DNA from: Acidovorax sp. DW039
GTDB taxonomy: Bacteria > Pseudomonadota > Gammaproteobacteria > Burkholderiales > Burkholderiaceae_C
NCBI RefSeq assembly: GCF_037101375.1
Contig: NZ_AP029019.1
Span: 1,364,001 to 1,428,000, forward strand
Length of the DNA stretch: 64,000 nucleotides
Direction of reading: 5' to 3'
The notes beneath the pieces were generated by a model. The model saw only the letters and a program-made list of their open reading frames with translations, was not told the DNA's origin and ran no database searches. The first letter of the stretch is position 1. Each line of letters starts with the position of its first letter. Both the position numbers and the translations under genes were made by a program. Shown piece by piece: positions 1 to 8,802 of this stretch.

Positions 1-2108
1 CCGCCTTGTCCTGCACTGCCGCCAGAGCCGTTCCAGTTGACCGTCTCAGAGGCTTCCAGGTCCAGGCGTTGTTTTTCCAGTTGCGCAATGTTCAGATCGA
101 CAAGTGCGCTGCCCGCCTGGCCATAAACCCGGTTTTGGGCTTCCAAGGCGGCCGCCTGTTCGTTAATCGCCGTGGCCCCCTGGCGCAAGCCGGACACCAG
201 CGCAAGCTGCGGCTTGATGAGCAGGGTGTCCAGGTCACGCGCTGAGGCGTTTTGCAGGTTGATGCGCTTTTGTTCCAGCTCGGCCAGCTGCCCCTCTACG
301 GCCGCGCGCTCGCGCGCCATGTCTTTGCGACCTTGCAGCAGTGCCAATTCGGCGGACAATGCGGCCTTGTGCCCGTCCAGCTCCTGTAGCCGCAGCGCAG
401 TGCTTCGCTGTAGCGCGGCGTATTCGCTTAGTTGGCCTTGCTGACGCAAGGCATCAATAGCGTCCAAGCCGTCGGCAGTCTCTGCTGCCAGCAGCTTGTA
501 GCCTTGGCGTGTTGCCTCGATTTGCGCGCTTAGGGCATCTTTGGCCGTGGCTCCGGAGCCCTTTTCTTCGTACTTTTTGTTGATGCCCGCGATCCGCTCA
601 CGCAGTTCGCTTTCCTTGAGCAAACCCGCTGCAATGAGCGCCTGACCTTCGATCTGGGCCTTGCGCACTTCCTCGTTCCGCTTGTCCGCCTTGGACTGGA
701 ACTGTTCTCCCTGCTTCTTCCAGTCGAAATACAGGCGTTCGTTGGCGGAACGTTCCGCTTCAGCGGCCACCAGTCGCTTGGCTTGCCGCTCATCGCTTTC
801 TAGCAGGCCAAGGCGCTGCTTGAGGATTTCAATTCCTTTTTCAAGTCCCGAGGTGTCCGCATAGGGGTTGAGCGCACGTTTGGAGGCCAGCTCTTCCTGC
901 TGCTTGGAGAGCCGGTCGCGAAGTGCGGCCATCGCGTCGGTTGGCGTGGACGACCGGCCCACGTTCAGCATGGCGTCCCAGCCCCGTTTAGCCGCCGCCG
1001 TTACCCTGTCCCATGCAGACTCCAGATAGCCCAGATTGGCCTGCATTTCATTCTTGCGGGCCTCAAACGCCTTCGCGTAGGCGTTTTGCGCCACTGCGGC
1101 GGCCTCCTCCTTGCGGCCCTGTTCATCCAGCGCCTTGATCTGCTCGTACACGGCCACCGTCAGGTAGCGGTACTGCTCGTTGAGCTTGACGCTGGCGGCC
1201 AGCGGGGCTTTGCCCAGTTCTTCCAGGTCAGCAATGGTCGCCTTGACGGGAACGCCCACGTAGCGCTCCAGGCCCATGGCCACCTCGGTGAAGTACTGCA
1301 GGTTGTCGCCCGCGATACGGCCGCCCGAGGCCATTTGGGCCAGCACAGCGGCGGCTTCGCTTTGCGTGCCGATGTTGGCGCTGACGGCCCGCGCCATGTC
1401 GGAGAGCTGGGCTACGCTGGTGCCAGCTGCGTTGCCGGACATGACGATGGCGCGGCGGAACTCGTCGGCCTCGGCCGAGCCCTGCTTGTAGGCCAGCGCA
1501 AGCACTGCTGCCGCCCCTCCGGCAAGTGTGAAGGGGTTGACCAGGCCGAGCGCCGTGGAGCCGAGTGCGCGCACGGCGGGAACGATGCCGCCGAACATGT
1601 CGCGCAGCTGGCCGCCTTGCTGCAGCAACACCGTCATGGGGGCCTGGCCGCCCTGCAGGCTGACGACGATATCGGTGATTTGTGCGGGCACACCGCGCAT
1701 GGCGGCGGCGGTCTGTTTGGCGGAGACGCCCAGCGCCTGAGCCTGGCGGTCAGCAGCGCCCAGCGCCTGCGATGCGCTTTGGCTTTCCTTGGTAACGGCG
1801 CTGAGAGATGCGCCGAGCTGGTTGCTGGCGGCGGTCTTGTTGACCTTGGCCATGGAAGCGTCCAGGGCCTGGTTGGCGCTGGTAGCGGCTGCAATTCCCT
1901 GCTGGGCCTGGCCTGCGGCGGCGCTGGTGGCCGCGCCGAAGCGCTGGGCCTGGGCGGTGGCTTTGTCCAGCCCCCCGGCCGCTGCAGAGCTGCCCGCATT
2001 CAGCTCTGCGGCAAACGCCTGTGCGGTGCGCCCGGCCCTGGTGAATTCGGCGGTGTACTGCGAGGCGTCCGCTTGCAGTTTGACCGCTACGTTGAATTCA
2101 TTGGACAT
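1..2108 (-). CDS. Phage tail tape measure protein, 3' end outside window
   Basis: The ATG at 2108 opens a frame that stays open to the left edge, so at least 702 residues are encoded. The protein begins [14 protein letters not shown] and is rich in Ala, Gln and Glu with long predicted coiled-coil stretches and a short hydrophobic segment around residues 165-190 ([20 protein letters not shown]). This matches lambda gpH-type tape measures, which set tail length and leave the virion during DNA injection. It follows directly after the two-frame tail chaperone locus, the usual position in long-tailed phages. The C-terminal part cannot be judged. Confidence 0.88.
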   Translation of the reverse strand, partial: MSNEFNVAVKLQADASQYTAEFTRAGRTAQAFAAELNAGSSAAAGGLDKATAQAQRFGAATSAAAGQAQQGIAAATSANQALDASMAKVNKTAASNQLGASLSAVTKESQSASQALGAADRQAQALGVSAKQTAAAMRGVPAQITDIVVSLQGGQAPMTVLLQQGGQLRDMFGGIVPAVRALGSTALGLVNPFTLAGGAAAVLALAYKQGSAEADEFRRAIVMSGNAAGTSVAQLSDMARAVSANIGTQSEAAAVLAQMASGGRIAGDNLQYFTEVAMGLERYVGVPVKATIADLEELGKAPLAASVKLNEQYRYLTVAVYEQIKALDEQGRKEEAAAVAQNAYAKAFEARKNEMQANLGYLESAWDRVTAAAKRGWDAMLNVGRSSTPTDAMAALRDRLSKQQEELASKRALNPYADTSGLEKGIEILKQRLGLLESDERQAKRLVAAEAERSANERLYFDWKKQGEQFQSKADKRNEEVRKAQIEGQALIAAGLLKESELRERIAGINKKYEEKGSGATAKDALSAQIEATRQGYKLLAAETADGLDAIDALRQQGQLSEYAALQRSTALRLQELDGHKAALSAELALLQGRKDMARERAAVEGQLAELEQKRINLQNASARDLDTLLIKPQLALVSGLRQGATAINEQAAALEAQNRVYGQAGSALVDLNIAQLEKQRLDLEASETVNWNGSGGSAGQG

Positions 2109-2138
2109 GGGCGGGCGTCTTTCCTTTGATGGTGGGCT

Positions 2139-2528
2139 CTAGGGCTTGTTCAGGTGCTTTTTGGCTTCGTCTTCGAGGATGCGAACCATCCAGAAGACAT
2201 TGCGGCGCTTTTTGCGGGGGACCTGCAGGAAGTCCATGACGGTCGGCAGCGCTGTGTAGTTGAGGCCCTGGCGGTAGGCACCGCCCCAGCCAGCAACGAC
2301 GATCCAGTTGGTCCACATGGCGTCGAAGACCTCCCAGCCCTGCCACTCCTCGGGGGAGAGTTCAAAGTCCCCCTCGGGCTCCGGCTCCAGCGCTCCATCG
2401 GCCATCGCCGCCATGGCCTGGTCTGGATCAGCCCCCAGCAACGCCCATTGCTCGCGCAGCTCGGCTTGTTCCTCCTGGGGGCTTTCAGCGCCGCGCCGCG
2501 TCAGGCTGTGGCGGACGGCGCTGCGGAG
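2139..2528 (-). CDS. Tail assembly chaperone extension (gpT-like, DUF1799-like), made by -1 frameshift
   Basis: This frame is open from the slip site at 2528 to its stop at 2139 (129 codons) and has no good start of its own; the first possible one is a TTG at 2441 without a convincing ribosome site. Read through the slip, it would be fused after residue 152 of the upstream chaperone to give a protein of about 281 residues. The C-terminal 100 residues resemble small DUF1799-type proteins found beside tape measure genes of Mu-like phages. In lambda the equivalent G-GT pair binds the tape measure and recruits tail tube subunits. The fusion is inferred; independent translation from the TTG cannot be excluded. 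Confidence 0.7.
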   Translation of the reverse strand, partial: LRSAVRHSLTRRGAESPQEEQAELREQWALLGADPDQAMAAMADGALEPEPEGDFELSPEEWQGWEVFDAMWTNWIVVAGWGGAYRQGLNYTALPTVMDFLQVPRKKRRNVFWMVRILEDEAKKHLNKP

Positions 2529-2983
2529 TTTTTTGCGATCTCCGCTGCCTGGCGGGCTTTGCGCCCTGCGTCAAAGTAGGCGGTGACCAGCGCGGCTTCG
2601 ATGCCGTCCCATTCCTCCACCACTTCCTCGCGGTTGGCGGGCGTGTAGGGAATGCGGTTGTGTGTGAGGTCGGTCAGGTCCCAGTCCACCAGCACGGCGT
2701 CGAGAAAGTCTTTGTCGTTGGCGGGCACGGCGTCGAGCTGTGCCTGGATTTCGTAGCGGTCGTCTTCAGTGAGGTGGGAAAGCTGCAGCTGGGCCCGCAG
2801 CCGCTCGCGCGCGCGTTCGTCCATGCGGCCCGCTGCCAGGCGGCGGTCCATGTCTTTGCGCTCGGAGGTTTTGAGGCGCTTGTAGCGGGCGCGGAAGCTG
2901 ACGGTGGTGGGCTCGCCCTCGTCACCCACCAAGCGGTAGATGACGGGTGCCCAGAAAGCGACGGATGCGAGGACGACGGCCAT
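2501..2983 (-). CDS. Phage tail assembly chaperone (lambda gpG-like)
   Basis: This is a 160-residue, highly charged, mainly helical protein with no secretion signal. The start at 2983 is preceded by AGGAG eight bases upstream. It lies between the tail tube gene and the tape measure gene, which is the position of lambda gpG, and carries a slippery heptamer near its 3' end that allows a longer product. Its expected role is to keep the tape measure soluble during tail assembly and then leave the structure. The assignment rests on position, size and the frameshift, since sequence conservation in this family is weak. Confidence 0.72.
   Translation of the reverse strand: MAVVLASVAFWAPVIYRLVGDEGEPTTVSFRARYKRLKTSERKDMDRRLAAGRMDERARERLRAQLQLSHLTEDDRYEIQAQLDAVPANDKDFLDAVLVDWDLTDLTHNRIPYTPANREEVVEEWDGIEAALVTAYFDAGRKARQAAEIAKNSAAPSATA
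2528..2534 (-). promoter_or_regulatory. Programmed -1 ribosomal frameshift site (A AAA AAC)
   Basis: On the minus strand the upstream chaperone reads GCA AAA AAC eight codons before its stop. A AAA AAC is a classical X XXY YYZ slippery heptamer, and the -1 frame after it is open for 129 codons. The place (between tail tube and tape measure genes) is where long-tailed phages conserve this event. I did not identify a downstream stimulatory structure. Confidence 0.72.
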
Positions 2984-3055
2984 AAAAGTTCTCCTGTTTG
3001 AAATCGGGTTGCAAGGGTTGTGGGGGTGGCTATCCGCCGGCGAGAAATGCGCCGG

Positions 3056-4000
3056 TCAGACGGTGATGGACCACTCGTCATTCCCCGCGTTGGAGGGAAT
3101 GCAGCGGAAAGGCACGGTGATCATGTGAATGCCGTCCACCTCAGAAAACGTGGGCTTGCCGATCTGCGCCAGGGGCACGGACAGCGACACGGTGTTGGTG
3201 GCGGCCTGGCCGTGCTTGAGCAGCAGGGGCACTTTGGCGCTGGTGCGGGCCATGGCCAGCCAGTCTTTGGTCGCTACATCGGTGTCGCGGAAAGTGACGC
3301 TGCCGGTGGAGGTGCGGCCAGTGATTTCGGTGGTGTCCACGTTCATCAAGTCCTGCTTGACGACCTGGTTGCCGAAGTCGAACTGGAAGGAGTTCGCGGC
3401 GGCGGTGTAGCCGTCAATCGAGAACGTGGTGTTGAGCTTGTTGACGCCCAGCGGCCGCTGAAACGCCGAGTAGTTGACGGCGGGCATGGCGGCTACGTCT
3501 TCCACCGGCACAAAGGAGCCGGTGAACTCGAATTGCCACTTGGGGATGGCCTTGGCATCGCACACCACTTTGGCGTTGCCCCGTGCCCCGGCCATTTTGT
3601 ACAGGCGCTTGTCGATGGTGGCGTAGATGGACAGCGACTCAATGTCGTCTGTCACCGGTGCGAACACGGTGTTGGGCGTAGGCGCGGGTGCTGGCGTGTT
3701 GGTGGCGCTGGCCGCGCATGCGCGCAGCAGTGGCGTGAAGCCGGGCAAAGTGCCTGCGGGTGATACGCCCGCGTAGCCCACGCTGAAGGCCACCTTTCGG
3801 TACAGGGTGACCATGCTGGTCTCGCTGGCCCCAAAGTACGGGCGAATCACGCCCTGGTCTGCTTCATCGCCCTCAATCGGCGTGAGCGTTACGTCGCTGA
3901 CCTCAATGGCGTTGGCGGCGGTGACCACGGCCAAAGTGCCGACCGTGGCCTCGGTGACGGCCAGGATGGCCATCTTGCGGAAGAACTTGGGTGCGCTCAT
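3056..4000 (-). CDS. Phage tail tube (major tail) protein
   Basis: The 314-residue protein begins MSAPKFFRKMAILAVTEATV and has the beta-rich, Thr/Ser/Gly-rich character of siphoviral tail tube subunits, including repeated FGASET and TGSVTFRDTD type strands. It would polymerise around the tape measure into the inner tail tube. Its start overlaps the stop of the small upstream gene (ATGA at 3997-4000), so the two are translationally coupled. No sheath gene precedes it, which argues for a non-contractile tail. Confidence 0.78.
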   Translation of the reverse strand: MSAPKFFRKMAILAVTEATVGTLAVVTAANAIEVSDVTLTPIEGDEADQGVIRPYFGASETSMVTLYRKVAFSVGYAGVSPAGTLPGFTPLLRACAASATNTPAPAPTPNTVFAPVTDDIESLSIYATIDKRLYKMAGARGNAKVVCDAKAIPKWQFEFTGSFVPVEDVAAMPAVNYSAFQRPLGVNKLNTTFSIDGYTAAANSFQFDFGNQVVKQDLMNVDTTEITGRTSTGSVTFRDTDVATKDWLAMARTSAKVPLLLKHGQAATNTVSLSVPLAQIGKPTFSEVDGIHMITVPFRCIPSNAGNDEWSITV

Positions 4001-4236
4001 GGGGCGTCCTTTTCGGGTTGATCAGGGGCTGCGGGGGCGGCTTGCGCCTTCAGGCGGGTGCCGTCGCTTTGGCGGATGAACAGGCCGCCGCGTCCGTGGT
4101 GCTCATCGGGCGCGGTGGGCTGGGCCTGCGTGGCAGGAACCAAGGCGGCGGCTCCGCTGTTGGCAGCGGTGGCATCGGTTTGCGGCGCGGTCTTGTTCTG
4201 CGCCTTGGTGGTGTTTTGGGCATCGGGTTTACTCAC
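3997..4236 (-). CDS. Small phage protein of unknown function
   Basis: This 79-residue protein is low-complexity, rich in Ala, Gln, Thr and Pro, with a short ordered-looking piece GRGGLFIRQSDGTRLKA near residues 49-65. It overlaps both neighbours by four bases (ATGA), which supports it being translated as part of the tail operon. I do not recognise a family. Small proteins at this place between the tail terminator and tube are common in Mu-like prophages. Confidence 0.6.
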   Translation of the reverse strand: MSKPDAQNTTKAQNKTAPQTDATAANSGAAALVPATQAQPTAPDEHHGRGGLFIRQSDGTRLKAQAAPAAPDQPEKDAP

Positions 4237-4658
4237 GGGTTGCTCCTGTAGTAGCTCTTCACATGAAACTCATCGGCCCACCACATGCGGCCATCGCCCC
4301 CGAACTCGACCAGCTCGCCGCCCAGGAAGGTGACGGGCTCGCCCGTGTCCTCGTCGGGCACAAAGCCGACCAGGGCGGCTTTGACCTGTTGGCGCGACTG
4401 CACCAGGTCCAGCACGCCGGAGCTGCCTGCGGGTGCTTGCGTTTGCACTACCTGCAGCACGGCAAAGACCTGGGACAGCCACTGGTCCACCGCGCCGGTG
4501 TGCTCCAGCTCGCTGCCGCGCTCTGACATGGGGATGACGTAGGCGGCGGGCGCGGCCAGGTTGCTGGCCATGGCGGCCTCCAGGCCTGCGGCGGCCTCAA
4601 TCTCGCGCATGCCGGTGGTTCGGGCGCGCAAGCGGTCCAGGAATGGAGTGACATCCAT
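4233..4658 (-). CDS. Phage tail terminator (Mu Gp37-like)
   Basis: The 141-residue protein begins MDVTPFLDRLRARTTGMREI and ends in a WWADEFHVKSYYR segment, a pattern seen in Mu gp37-like proteins placed between the DUF1320 connector protein and the tail genes. Such proteins cap the tail tube and join it to the head. It overlaps the next gene by four bases and follows the DUF1320 gene by eight. The family call is from order, size and overall pattern. Confidence 0.7.
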   Translation of the reverse strand: MDVTPFLDRLRARTTGMREIEAAAGLEAAMASNLAAPAAYVIPMSERGSELEHTGAVDQWLSQVFAVLQVVQTQAPAGSSGVLDLVQSRQQVKAALVGFVPDEDTGEPVTFLGGELVEFGGDGRMWWADEFHVKSYYRSNP

Positions 4659-4666
4659 GGCGAGGC

Positions 4667-5209
4667 TCAGTGAAAGGACCGCAGCTGGCTGCGGTTGAAG
4701 ACGGAGGGCGCGCTGTCAAAGCGCACCTCGGTGGCACCGCCTGGCACATTGGCCGGGGCTGCAGGGTCACCCGCGCCCAGGCTGTATTTGCCTTGGGCGA
4801 GCAGGCCCAGCATCTTCAAGGCGTCGCGGTAGTCGCGGGCTACGGGGTCCTTGCCCTCGTCCGAGATGCGCGACTTGTTCAGCAGGTAGCGGGTGATGGA
4901 GCGCGCCCAGGCGGAGAGCACGCTTTTGCCGGTGCTGGTTGGTGGCAGTGCCAGCGGCAGCGTGTAGCCGCGCTGTGCCAGGTAGCCGTCAATCAGCGCA
5001 CCGGCCTCGGCAATGGCGTCTTGCACGCGGGCCAGGGCCAAATCTGCGGCCGCAGTCTGTGCGGGCGTCCAAGCGCTGCGGTCTTGGCCGCGCAGCGTGG
5101 CGTCCATGAGCGCGAAGTCGCTCACGGGCTGGGCATCCGCGCTGGCGAGCTGGGCCAGTTCGCGGGCACCTGGGCGCTCTGCAAGTTCTGTGGTCGTGAT
5201 GTAGGCCAT
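4667..5209 (-). CDS. Head-tail connector protein, DUF1320 (Mu gp36-like)
   Basis: This 180-residue protein shows the features of the DUF1320 family: an N-terminal MAYITTTELAERPG segment, a central helix with ALIDGYLAQRGYTLPL, and the conserved block around ARSITRYLLNKSR followed by the YRDALKMLGLLAQGKYSLG region. DUF1320 proteins form part of the head completion or neck region in Mu-type phages. It sits in canonical order between the gp35-like and gp37-like genes. Confidence 0.85.
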   Translation of the reverse strand: MAYITTTELAERPGARELAQLASADAQPVSDFALMDATLRGQDRSAWTPAQTAAADLALARVQDAIAEAGALIDGYLAQRGYTLPLALPPTSTGKSVLSAWARSITRYLLNKSRISDEGKDPVARDYRDALKMLGLLAQGKYSLGAGDPAAPANVPGGATEVRFDSAPSVFNRSQLRSFH

Positions 5210-5217
5210 GGTGGGGG

Positions 5218-5517
5218 TCAGTTCTCTGCCTGGGCGTCTTCGCCGGTCAGCTCGGCGGCCTGCTCTTCGGGCACTTCCAGCAGCTGGGTGACCAGCAGCG
5301 GCTCTGTGGTGAGCTGGTCGTACTGGGCGCGGGTCAGTTCATCCAGGGGGACGTGGCTGGTGCCGTGCCATTCGCGGCCTGCGCGGCGGAATCCGTCGCG
5401 CTTGGCGATGACCTGCAGCATCTGGCGCATGCCTGGGCCAGGCTGGCCTGCTGTGGCGGCAGCGCTCTTGCTTGCAGCGGCCTTGGCTGGCTGGGGGTTC
5501 TTATTGGCGGTTGCCAT
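5218..5517 (-). CDS. Mu gp35-like (HI1506-like) phage protein
   Basis: The start at 5517 (MATANKNPQPAK) is chosen because GTAGGAG lies just upstream; an upstream ATG at 5595 would add 26 residues that overlap the major head gene. The 99-residue product has an Ala/Lys-rich N-terminus and a C-terminal block with KRDGFRRAGREWHGTSHVPL, the part shared by HI1506-type proteins of Mu-like phages. It lies between the major head and DUF1320 genes, as gp35 does in Mu. The function is not established. Confidence 0.68.
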   Translation of the reverse strand: MATANKNPQPAKAAASKSAAATAGQPGPGMRQMLQVIAKRDGFRRAGREWHGTSHVPLDELTRAQYDQLTTEPLLVTQLLEVPEEQAAELTGEDAQAEN

Positions 5518-5566
5518 GGGTGTTGCTCCTACGGGGTTGGACTGGTGGGCGTGGACTGATGGGAGG

Positions 5567-6460
5567 TCAGGCGGTGAGCCAGGGGCAGACGACAACCTTG
5601 GACAGGTTGCGCATCACGTTGCTGGCACCGTTGGCCAGGCGCTCGGCCTGAACCACTTCCAGCGCCTGCTGCTCCAGTGAGGGGGGCACCCACAACTCGG
5701 CGCTGCGGATGACCAGGGGCTTGCCGTTGTCGCCCCGGAAGGACTGATGCTCAGCGCGGGCGTCGGCGTAGCTGTTCACGTCCAGCGTTTGCTTGCTGGC
5801 GTAGGCGAGTTGCCACAGGCCCAGGCCTGCATTGCCACGGCCATCGGCACCCCACACGAACTCATTGCGGCTGAATACGTTGTCGTCGCTCAGGCTGGTC
5901 TTGGCCTGGAAGGCGTAGTCGCGGCGCTTTTGGTAGATGATGGGTTTGATGACCTTGGTGTTGTCCACCAGGAACCAGGCCGCGCCACTGCCGCCCTGGA
6001 AGTTGCTGACGCTGGTCTGCGCGCCAGGCGAGCCCACGGGGTGGTCGGTGTCGAAGAAGTACTGGCCGTCGTAGCAAGGCGTGGTGAAGCCCGCGTTCAG
6101 CAGACTGAAGACCAGCTCGTCGGGGTGCAGCGCGGCGTCCTGGCCGAGCTGCTCGATGACGGGCTTGTAGACGCCGTACTGGTCGTCCTCGATCTCGTCG
6201 CGGCCTACCGATACGGTGTTTTCAAAGGTCTTGTTCTTGATGGCGTAGTCGTGCGCGACCAGGTTCTGGTACTGGCGCTCGCCGATCCATTCGCGGAACT
6301 TGGTGATCTTGCCGAGCCAGCCGTACTTTTGCTCGCTGGTGGTGCTAGGCACCAGCGTGGCGATTTGCGACCACATGGGCGCGGCGCTGGCCAGGCCGCC
6401 CGCAAAGGCGGCGCTGAACGACTGATTAAGGATGGCGAGGTTGCTGTGATTGATGATCAT
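5567..6460 (-). CDS. Major head protein (Mu gpT-like)
   Basis: The start is the ATG at 6460 (MIINHSNLAILNQSFSAAF), with GGAG ten bases upstream; the frame is open further but with no phage-like sequence. The 297-residue product has the features of the Mu gpT family: the N-terminal FSAAFAGGLA segment, an early PSTTSEQKYGWLGKITKFREW block and the DDQYGVYKP region. It would fold as an HK97-type subunit and form the capsid shell. It follows the protease/scaffold and decoration genes as in other Mu-like phages. Confidence 0.92.
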   Translation of the reverse strand: MIINHSNLAILNQSFSAAFAGGLASAAPMWSQIATLVPSTTSEQKYGWLGKITKFREWIGERQYQNLVAHDYAIKNKTFENTVSVGRDEIEDDQYGVYKPVIEQLGQDAALHPDELVFSLLNAGFTTPCYDGQYFFDTDHPVGSPGAQTSVSNFQGGSGAAWFLVDNTKVIKPIIYQKRRDYAFQAKTSLSDDNVFSRNEFVWGADGRGNAGLGLWQLAYASKQTLDVNSYADARAEHQSFRGDNGKPLVIRSAELWVPPSLEQQALEVVQAERLANGASNVMRNLSKVVVCPWLTA

Positions 6461-6486
6461 GGGTTGAAACTCCGTTGCAATGCGCG

Positions 6487-6897
6487 TTAGCGGAAATCGA
6501 CCCAGACGCCGTCGGCATCCACGTCGAAAACCTTCCCGGCCACGCTGCGCGTGTTGCTGCCGTTGGTTTTGGCGACCGTCTGGTCGTCCACGATGAAGCA
6601 GTCCGCCCCCACGTCGGCCAGCGTGATGGCGTCGGCCGCTGCGGAGTTGGCAAAAAGGTGCGGGCCTTTGCGGCAGCGCACACGGATCGCGCCCGCTGCG
6701 CCGCTCAGGTTGTCGGCGCGGTGCTCGGCAACGCCTACGGCTTTGAGCGTGGTGGAGGTAGCGCCTGGCACGGCAAAGCCAGCGGCGTTGACGCAAACGA
6801 TGGCCCCGCCAAAGATGCGGGTGGCGGCGGCCACGGGTGGCTCTACCTGATTGCCGTCGCGGCGGCGGCTGTTGCGGTCTTGGGTGAGTGCGGGCAT
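6487..6897 (-). CDS. Capsid decoration or cement-like protein
   Basis: The start at 6897 (MPALTQDRNSRRRDGN) is preferred over the longer frame because the extra residues are low-quality and overlap the upstream gene. The 136-residue protein is beta-rich, with Ala/Gly/Val repeats and GAIVCVNAAGFAVPG and DADGVWVDFR segments, like small proteins that decorate capsids. Its place between the protease/scaffold gene and the major head gene supports this. The family is not certain. Confidence 0.6.
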   Translation of the reverse strand: MPALTQDRNSRRRDGNQVEPPVAAATRIFGGAIVCVNAAGFAVPGATSTTLKAVGVAEHRADNLSGAAGAIRVRCRKGPHLFANSAAADAITLADVGADCFIVDDQTVAKTNGSNTRSVAGKVFDVDADGVWVDFR

Positions 6898-6935
6898 GGG
6901 CTGAAGTACTCCAGTGGGTGGTGGGGTGGCCGTGC

Positions 6936-7535
6936 TCAGGCAGCGGCACCGGTGGCGATGGACGCGCCTGCCTTGCGGTAGGCCTCGGGCGAAATGCCCA
7001 TAGCGCTGCACACGGCCAGTTCCTCGGCGCTGAGCTGCTGGTCGCCCGTGGCGGTGGCCACAGGAGGCTTGCCCCCGGTCTGCGTGCCTGTCAGTGCGGC
7101 GATGGGCTTGGCTGCGCCCAGGTAGGCGGTGAGCGCGGCCATGTCCTTTTTGCCCAAGTCACGCGCCCAGCCTTCCAGCGCGGGCAGCAGGCGGCCATCG
7201 GCCAGGGCGGGCTTGATCTGGGCTTCCAGATCCGCATCGAGCTGGCGCGCGGTGAGCGCGGCAATCTGGCCCTGCAGGGCTGTGACGGATTCGATGGGCA
7301 CGTACTTGGCCGGATCGGGCGCGGCGGCCTGGGCTGTGCGCAGGCTGGTGCAGGCGGCAATCACTGTTTCGGCCGTGGCATCAGCGCCCAGTTGCAGCGC
7401 GGTGAGGGCAGCGGTGTCGCGTGCCTTGAGCTTGTTCAGGGGGCCGAGGTCCTTGAGCGCGGTAATGGCCGCGTCTTCGGTGGTGTTGTCGGGCAGGCCG
7501 AGGGCGGCCAGCAATGCTTTGAGCAAAGGGTTCAC
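6936..7535 (-). CDS. Internal in-frame scaffold protein (Mu Z-like)
   Basis: A GTG at 7535-7533, codon 196 of the gpI-like frame, is preceded by CAGGAG with about six bases of spacing. Translation from here would give a 199-residue protein of mostly helical, Ala/Leu-rich sequence, starting MNPLLKALLAALG, which looks like a free scaffolding protein. Mu makes its Z scaffold this way. That this start is used is inferred from the ribosome site, the position at the domain boundary and the Mu precedent. Confidence 0.6.
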   Translation of the reverse strand: MNPLLKALLAALGLPDNTTEDAAITALKDLGPLNKLKARDTAALTALQLGADATAETVIAACTSLRTAQAAAPDPAKYVPIESVTALQGQIAALTARQLDADLEAQIKPALADGRLLPALEGWARDLGKKDMAALTAYLGAAKPIAALTGTQTGGKPPVATATGDQQLSAEELAVCSAMGISPEAYRKAGASIATGAAA

Positions 7536-8120
7536 AGAGGGCTCCTGGGGAGGTTGGGGAAGAAATGCGGCGCTGGCGGCAGCTACCAGCGAAAGCGGCT
7601 GCATGCCGCTGATGCCGGGGTCATTGGTGAGCGCGCCCATGCAGATGGCGCGCACGGTGCCGGTCTTCTCGTCGTACTCAAAGACGGGGCTGAAGTAGAG
7701 GTATTCGCCCGCCGCAATGAGGTCGCGGGCGCGGGCGGTCAGGTCGGCAACGGCGAAGAGGCCCTGGCCATCGACCCAGCGCAGGTCGCGCATGAAGCCT
7801 GCGGCGGGCGCGGGCAGGCCGTTCTTTTCCTTGTGGAGGGTCTGGTGCTCGTAGTCGATGACGGCGGGCTTGCCGCGCGCCTTGAAGCGCTGAATGACCC
7901 CCTGCGCGCTGGCCGCGTCAATGCGCCAAGAGCCGGGCTCGAGTTCGCGCCCATCGTTGGGGCGGAACTCACCCGCTGGGGTGAGCTGCAGCAGTACGGA
8001 GCCTTCTGGCAGGTCTGCCTTGCCGGGCAGCTGAAAGGTGCAGGCCGCAATGGCCACAGCGGCAGCGATGGCGCTGCAGGCTGCGATGCGTGTAGTGCGG
8101 TGGGCGGTGCGTTGAGACAT
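6936..8120 (-). CDS. Head maturation protease with scaffold domain (Mu gpI-like)
   Basis: The 394-residue protein matches the Mu gpI family. It has an N-terminal hydrophobic stretch (residues 11-28), then a protease-like region with GSVLLQLTPAGEF, VIDYEHQTL and YLYFSPVFEYDE motifs, then a helical Ala/Leu/Lys-rich C-terminal half typical of scaffolding. In Mu, gpI processes the prohead and the separate scaffold Z is translated from inside the same frame. A good internal GTG start here (7535) suggests the same arrangement. It lies between the morphogenesis gene and the decoration gene. Confidence 0.88.
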   Translation of the reverse strand: MSQRTAHRTTRIAACSAIAAAVAIAACTFQLPGKADLPEGSVLLQLTPAGEFRPNDGRELEPGSWRIDAASAQGVIQRFKARGKPAVIDYEHQTLHKEKNGLPAPAAGFMRDLRWVDGQGLFAVADLTARARDLIAAGEYLYFSPVFEYDEKTGTVRAICMGALTNDPGISGMQPLSLVAAASAAFLPQPPQEPSVNPLLKALLAALGLPDNTTEDAAITALKDLGPLNKLKARDTAALTALQLGADATAETVIAACTSLRTAQAAAPDPAKYVPIESVTALQGQIAALTARQLDADLEAQIKPALADGRLLPALEGWARDLGKKDMAALTAYLGAAKPIAALTGTQTGGKPPVATATGDQQLSAEELAVCSAMGISPEAYRKAGASIATGAAA

Positions 8121-8168
8121 GCCGCCATGGTCGGCGGCGGGCGGGTTTAAGTATTGGGAACCAGGACC

Positions 8169-8726
8169 CTATTTGGATTGGCCTATGACCCAGTCTCGGA
8201 TGATTTCCCGAAGCTCTTTGTCATCTGCGGCGCTGATGCCCAAATACGGCCGCGCGGGCATGTCGATCTGGTGCGCCGGGATATTGACCTGCTTGGCTGT
8301 CGCGTTGGCGTGCTTGCGACCGGCAAACAGGATACGCCCGGCTTCACTTCGATACCGGACTGTCGCTGTGCGTGCGCGCTTTTGGATGGGGCCGCCGAAC
8401 TGATGGATAGCGCCCTGAACGGCATTAGTGCCCACGCGCACGGTGTCCTGGCCTTCTACCTGGTAGCGGATGCCGCTGCGCAGGTAGCCGCGCAGGGTAA
8501 GCACCTTGTCCTGGTTGTACTTTTTGCGCCGTTTGTAAGACGGTTTCAATGGTGCCCAGGGGGTACCGTCTGGAGCAGTCTGGGTTTTGAAGCGGGCCTG
8601 CGTGGAGGCGAGCAGGTATTCGCCGATGCGCGCCATCAGCTCGCTGCCAGGCAGCTCGGCCTGGCGCGCCAGCATCTGCCGCACCGCTTCGTCTTCCACT
8701 GAAAAAACTATGTGGGTTCCAGCCAT
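8169..8726 (-). CDS. Virion morphogenesis protein (Mu gpG-like)
   Basis: The start at 8726 (MAGTHIVFSVEDEA) has GGAGG upstream, better than the longer frame from 8783. The 185-residue product shows the pattern of the phage virion morphogenesis / tail completion family: MARIGEYLLASTQARFKTQ, a D-G-T-PWAPL segment near residue 55, and the Q-FGG motif near residue 112, followed by PARPYLGIS near the end. In Mu, gpG acts in tail assembly. The order after the F-like gene is canonical. Confidence 0.85.
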   Translation of the reverse strand: MAGTHIVFSVEDEAVRQMLARQAELPGSELMARIGEYLLASTQARFKTQTAPDGTPWAPLKPSYKRRKKYNQDKVLTLRGYLRSGIRYQVEGQDTVRVGTNAVQGAIHQFGGPIQKRARTATVRYRSEAGRILFAGRKHANATAKQVNIPAHQIDMPARPYLGISAADDKELREIIRDWVIGQSK

Positions 8727-8802
8727 TTTTGCTTTCCTCCGTACAATGAGCGCCGTTACAGGATGGAGCCCCCGCCAGGGCATCCGCCCCCAATCCTGGA
8801 TG

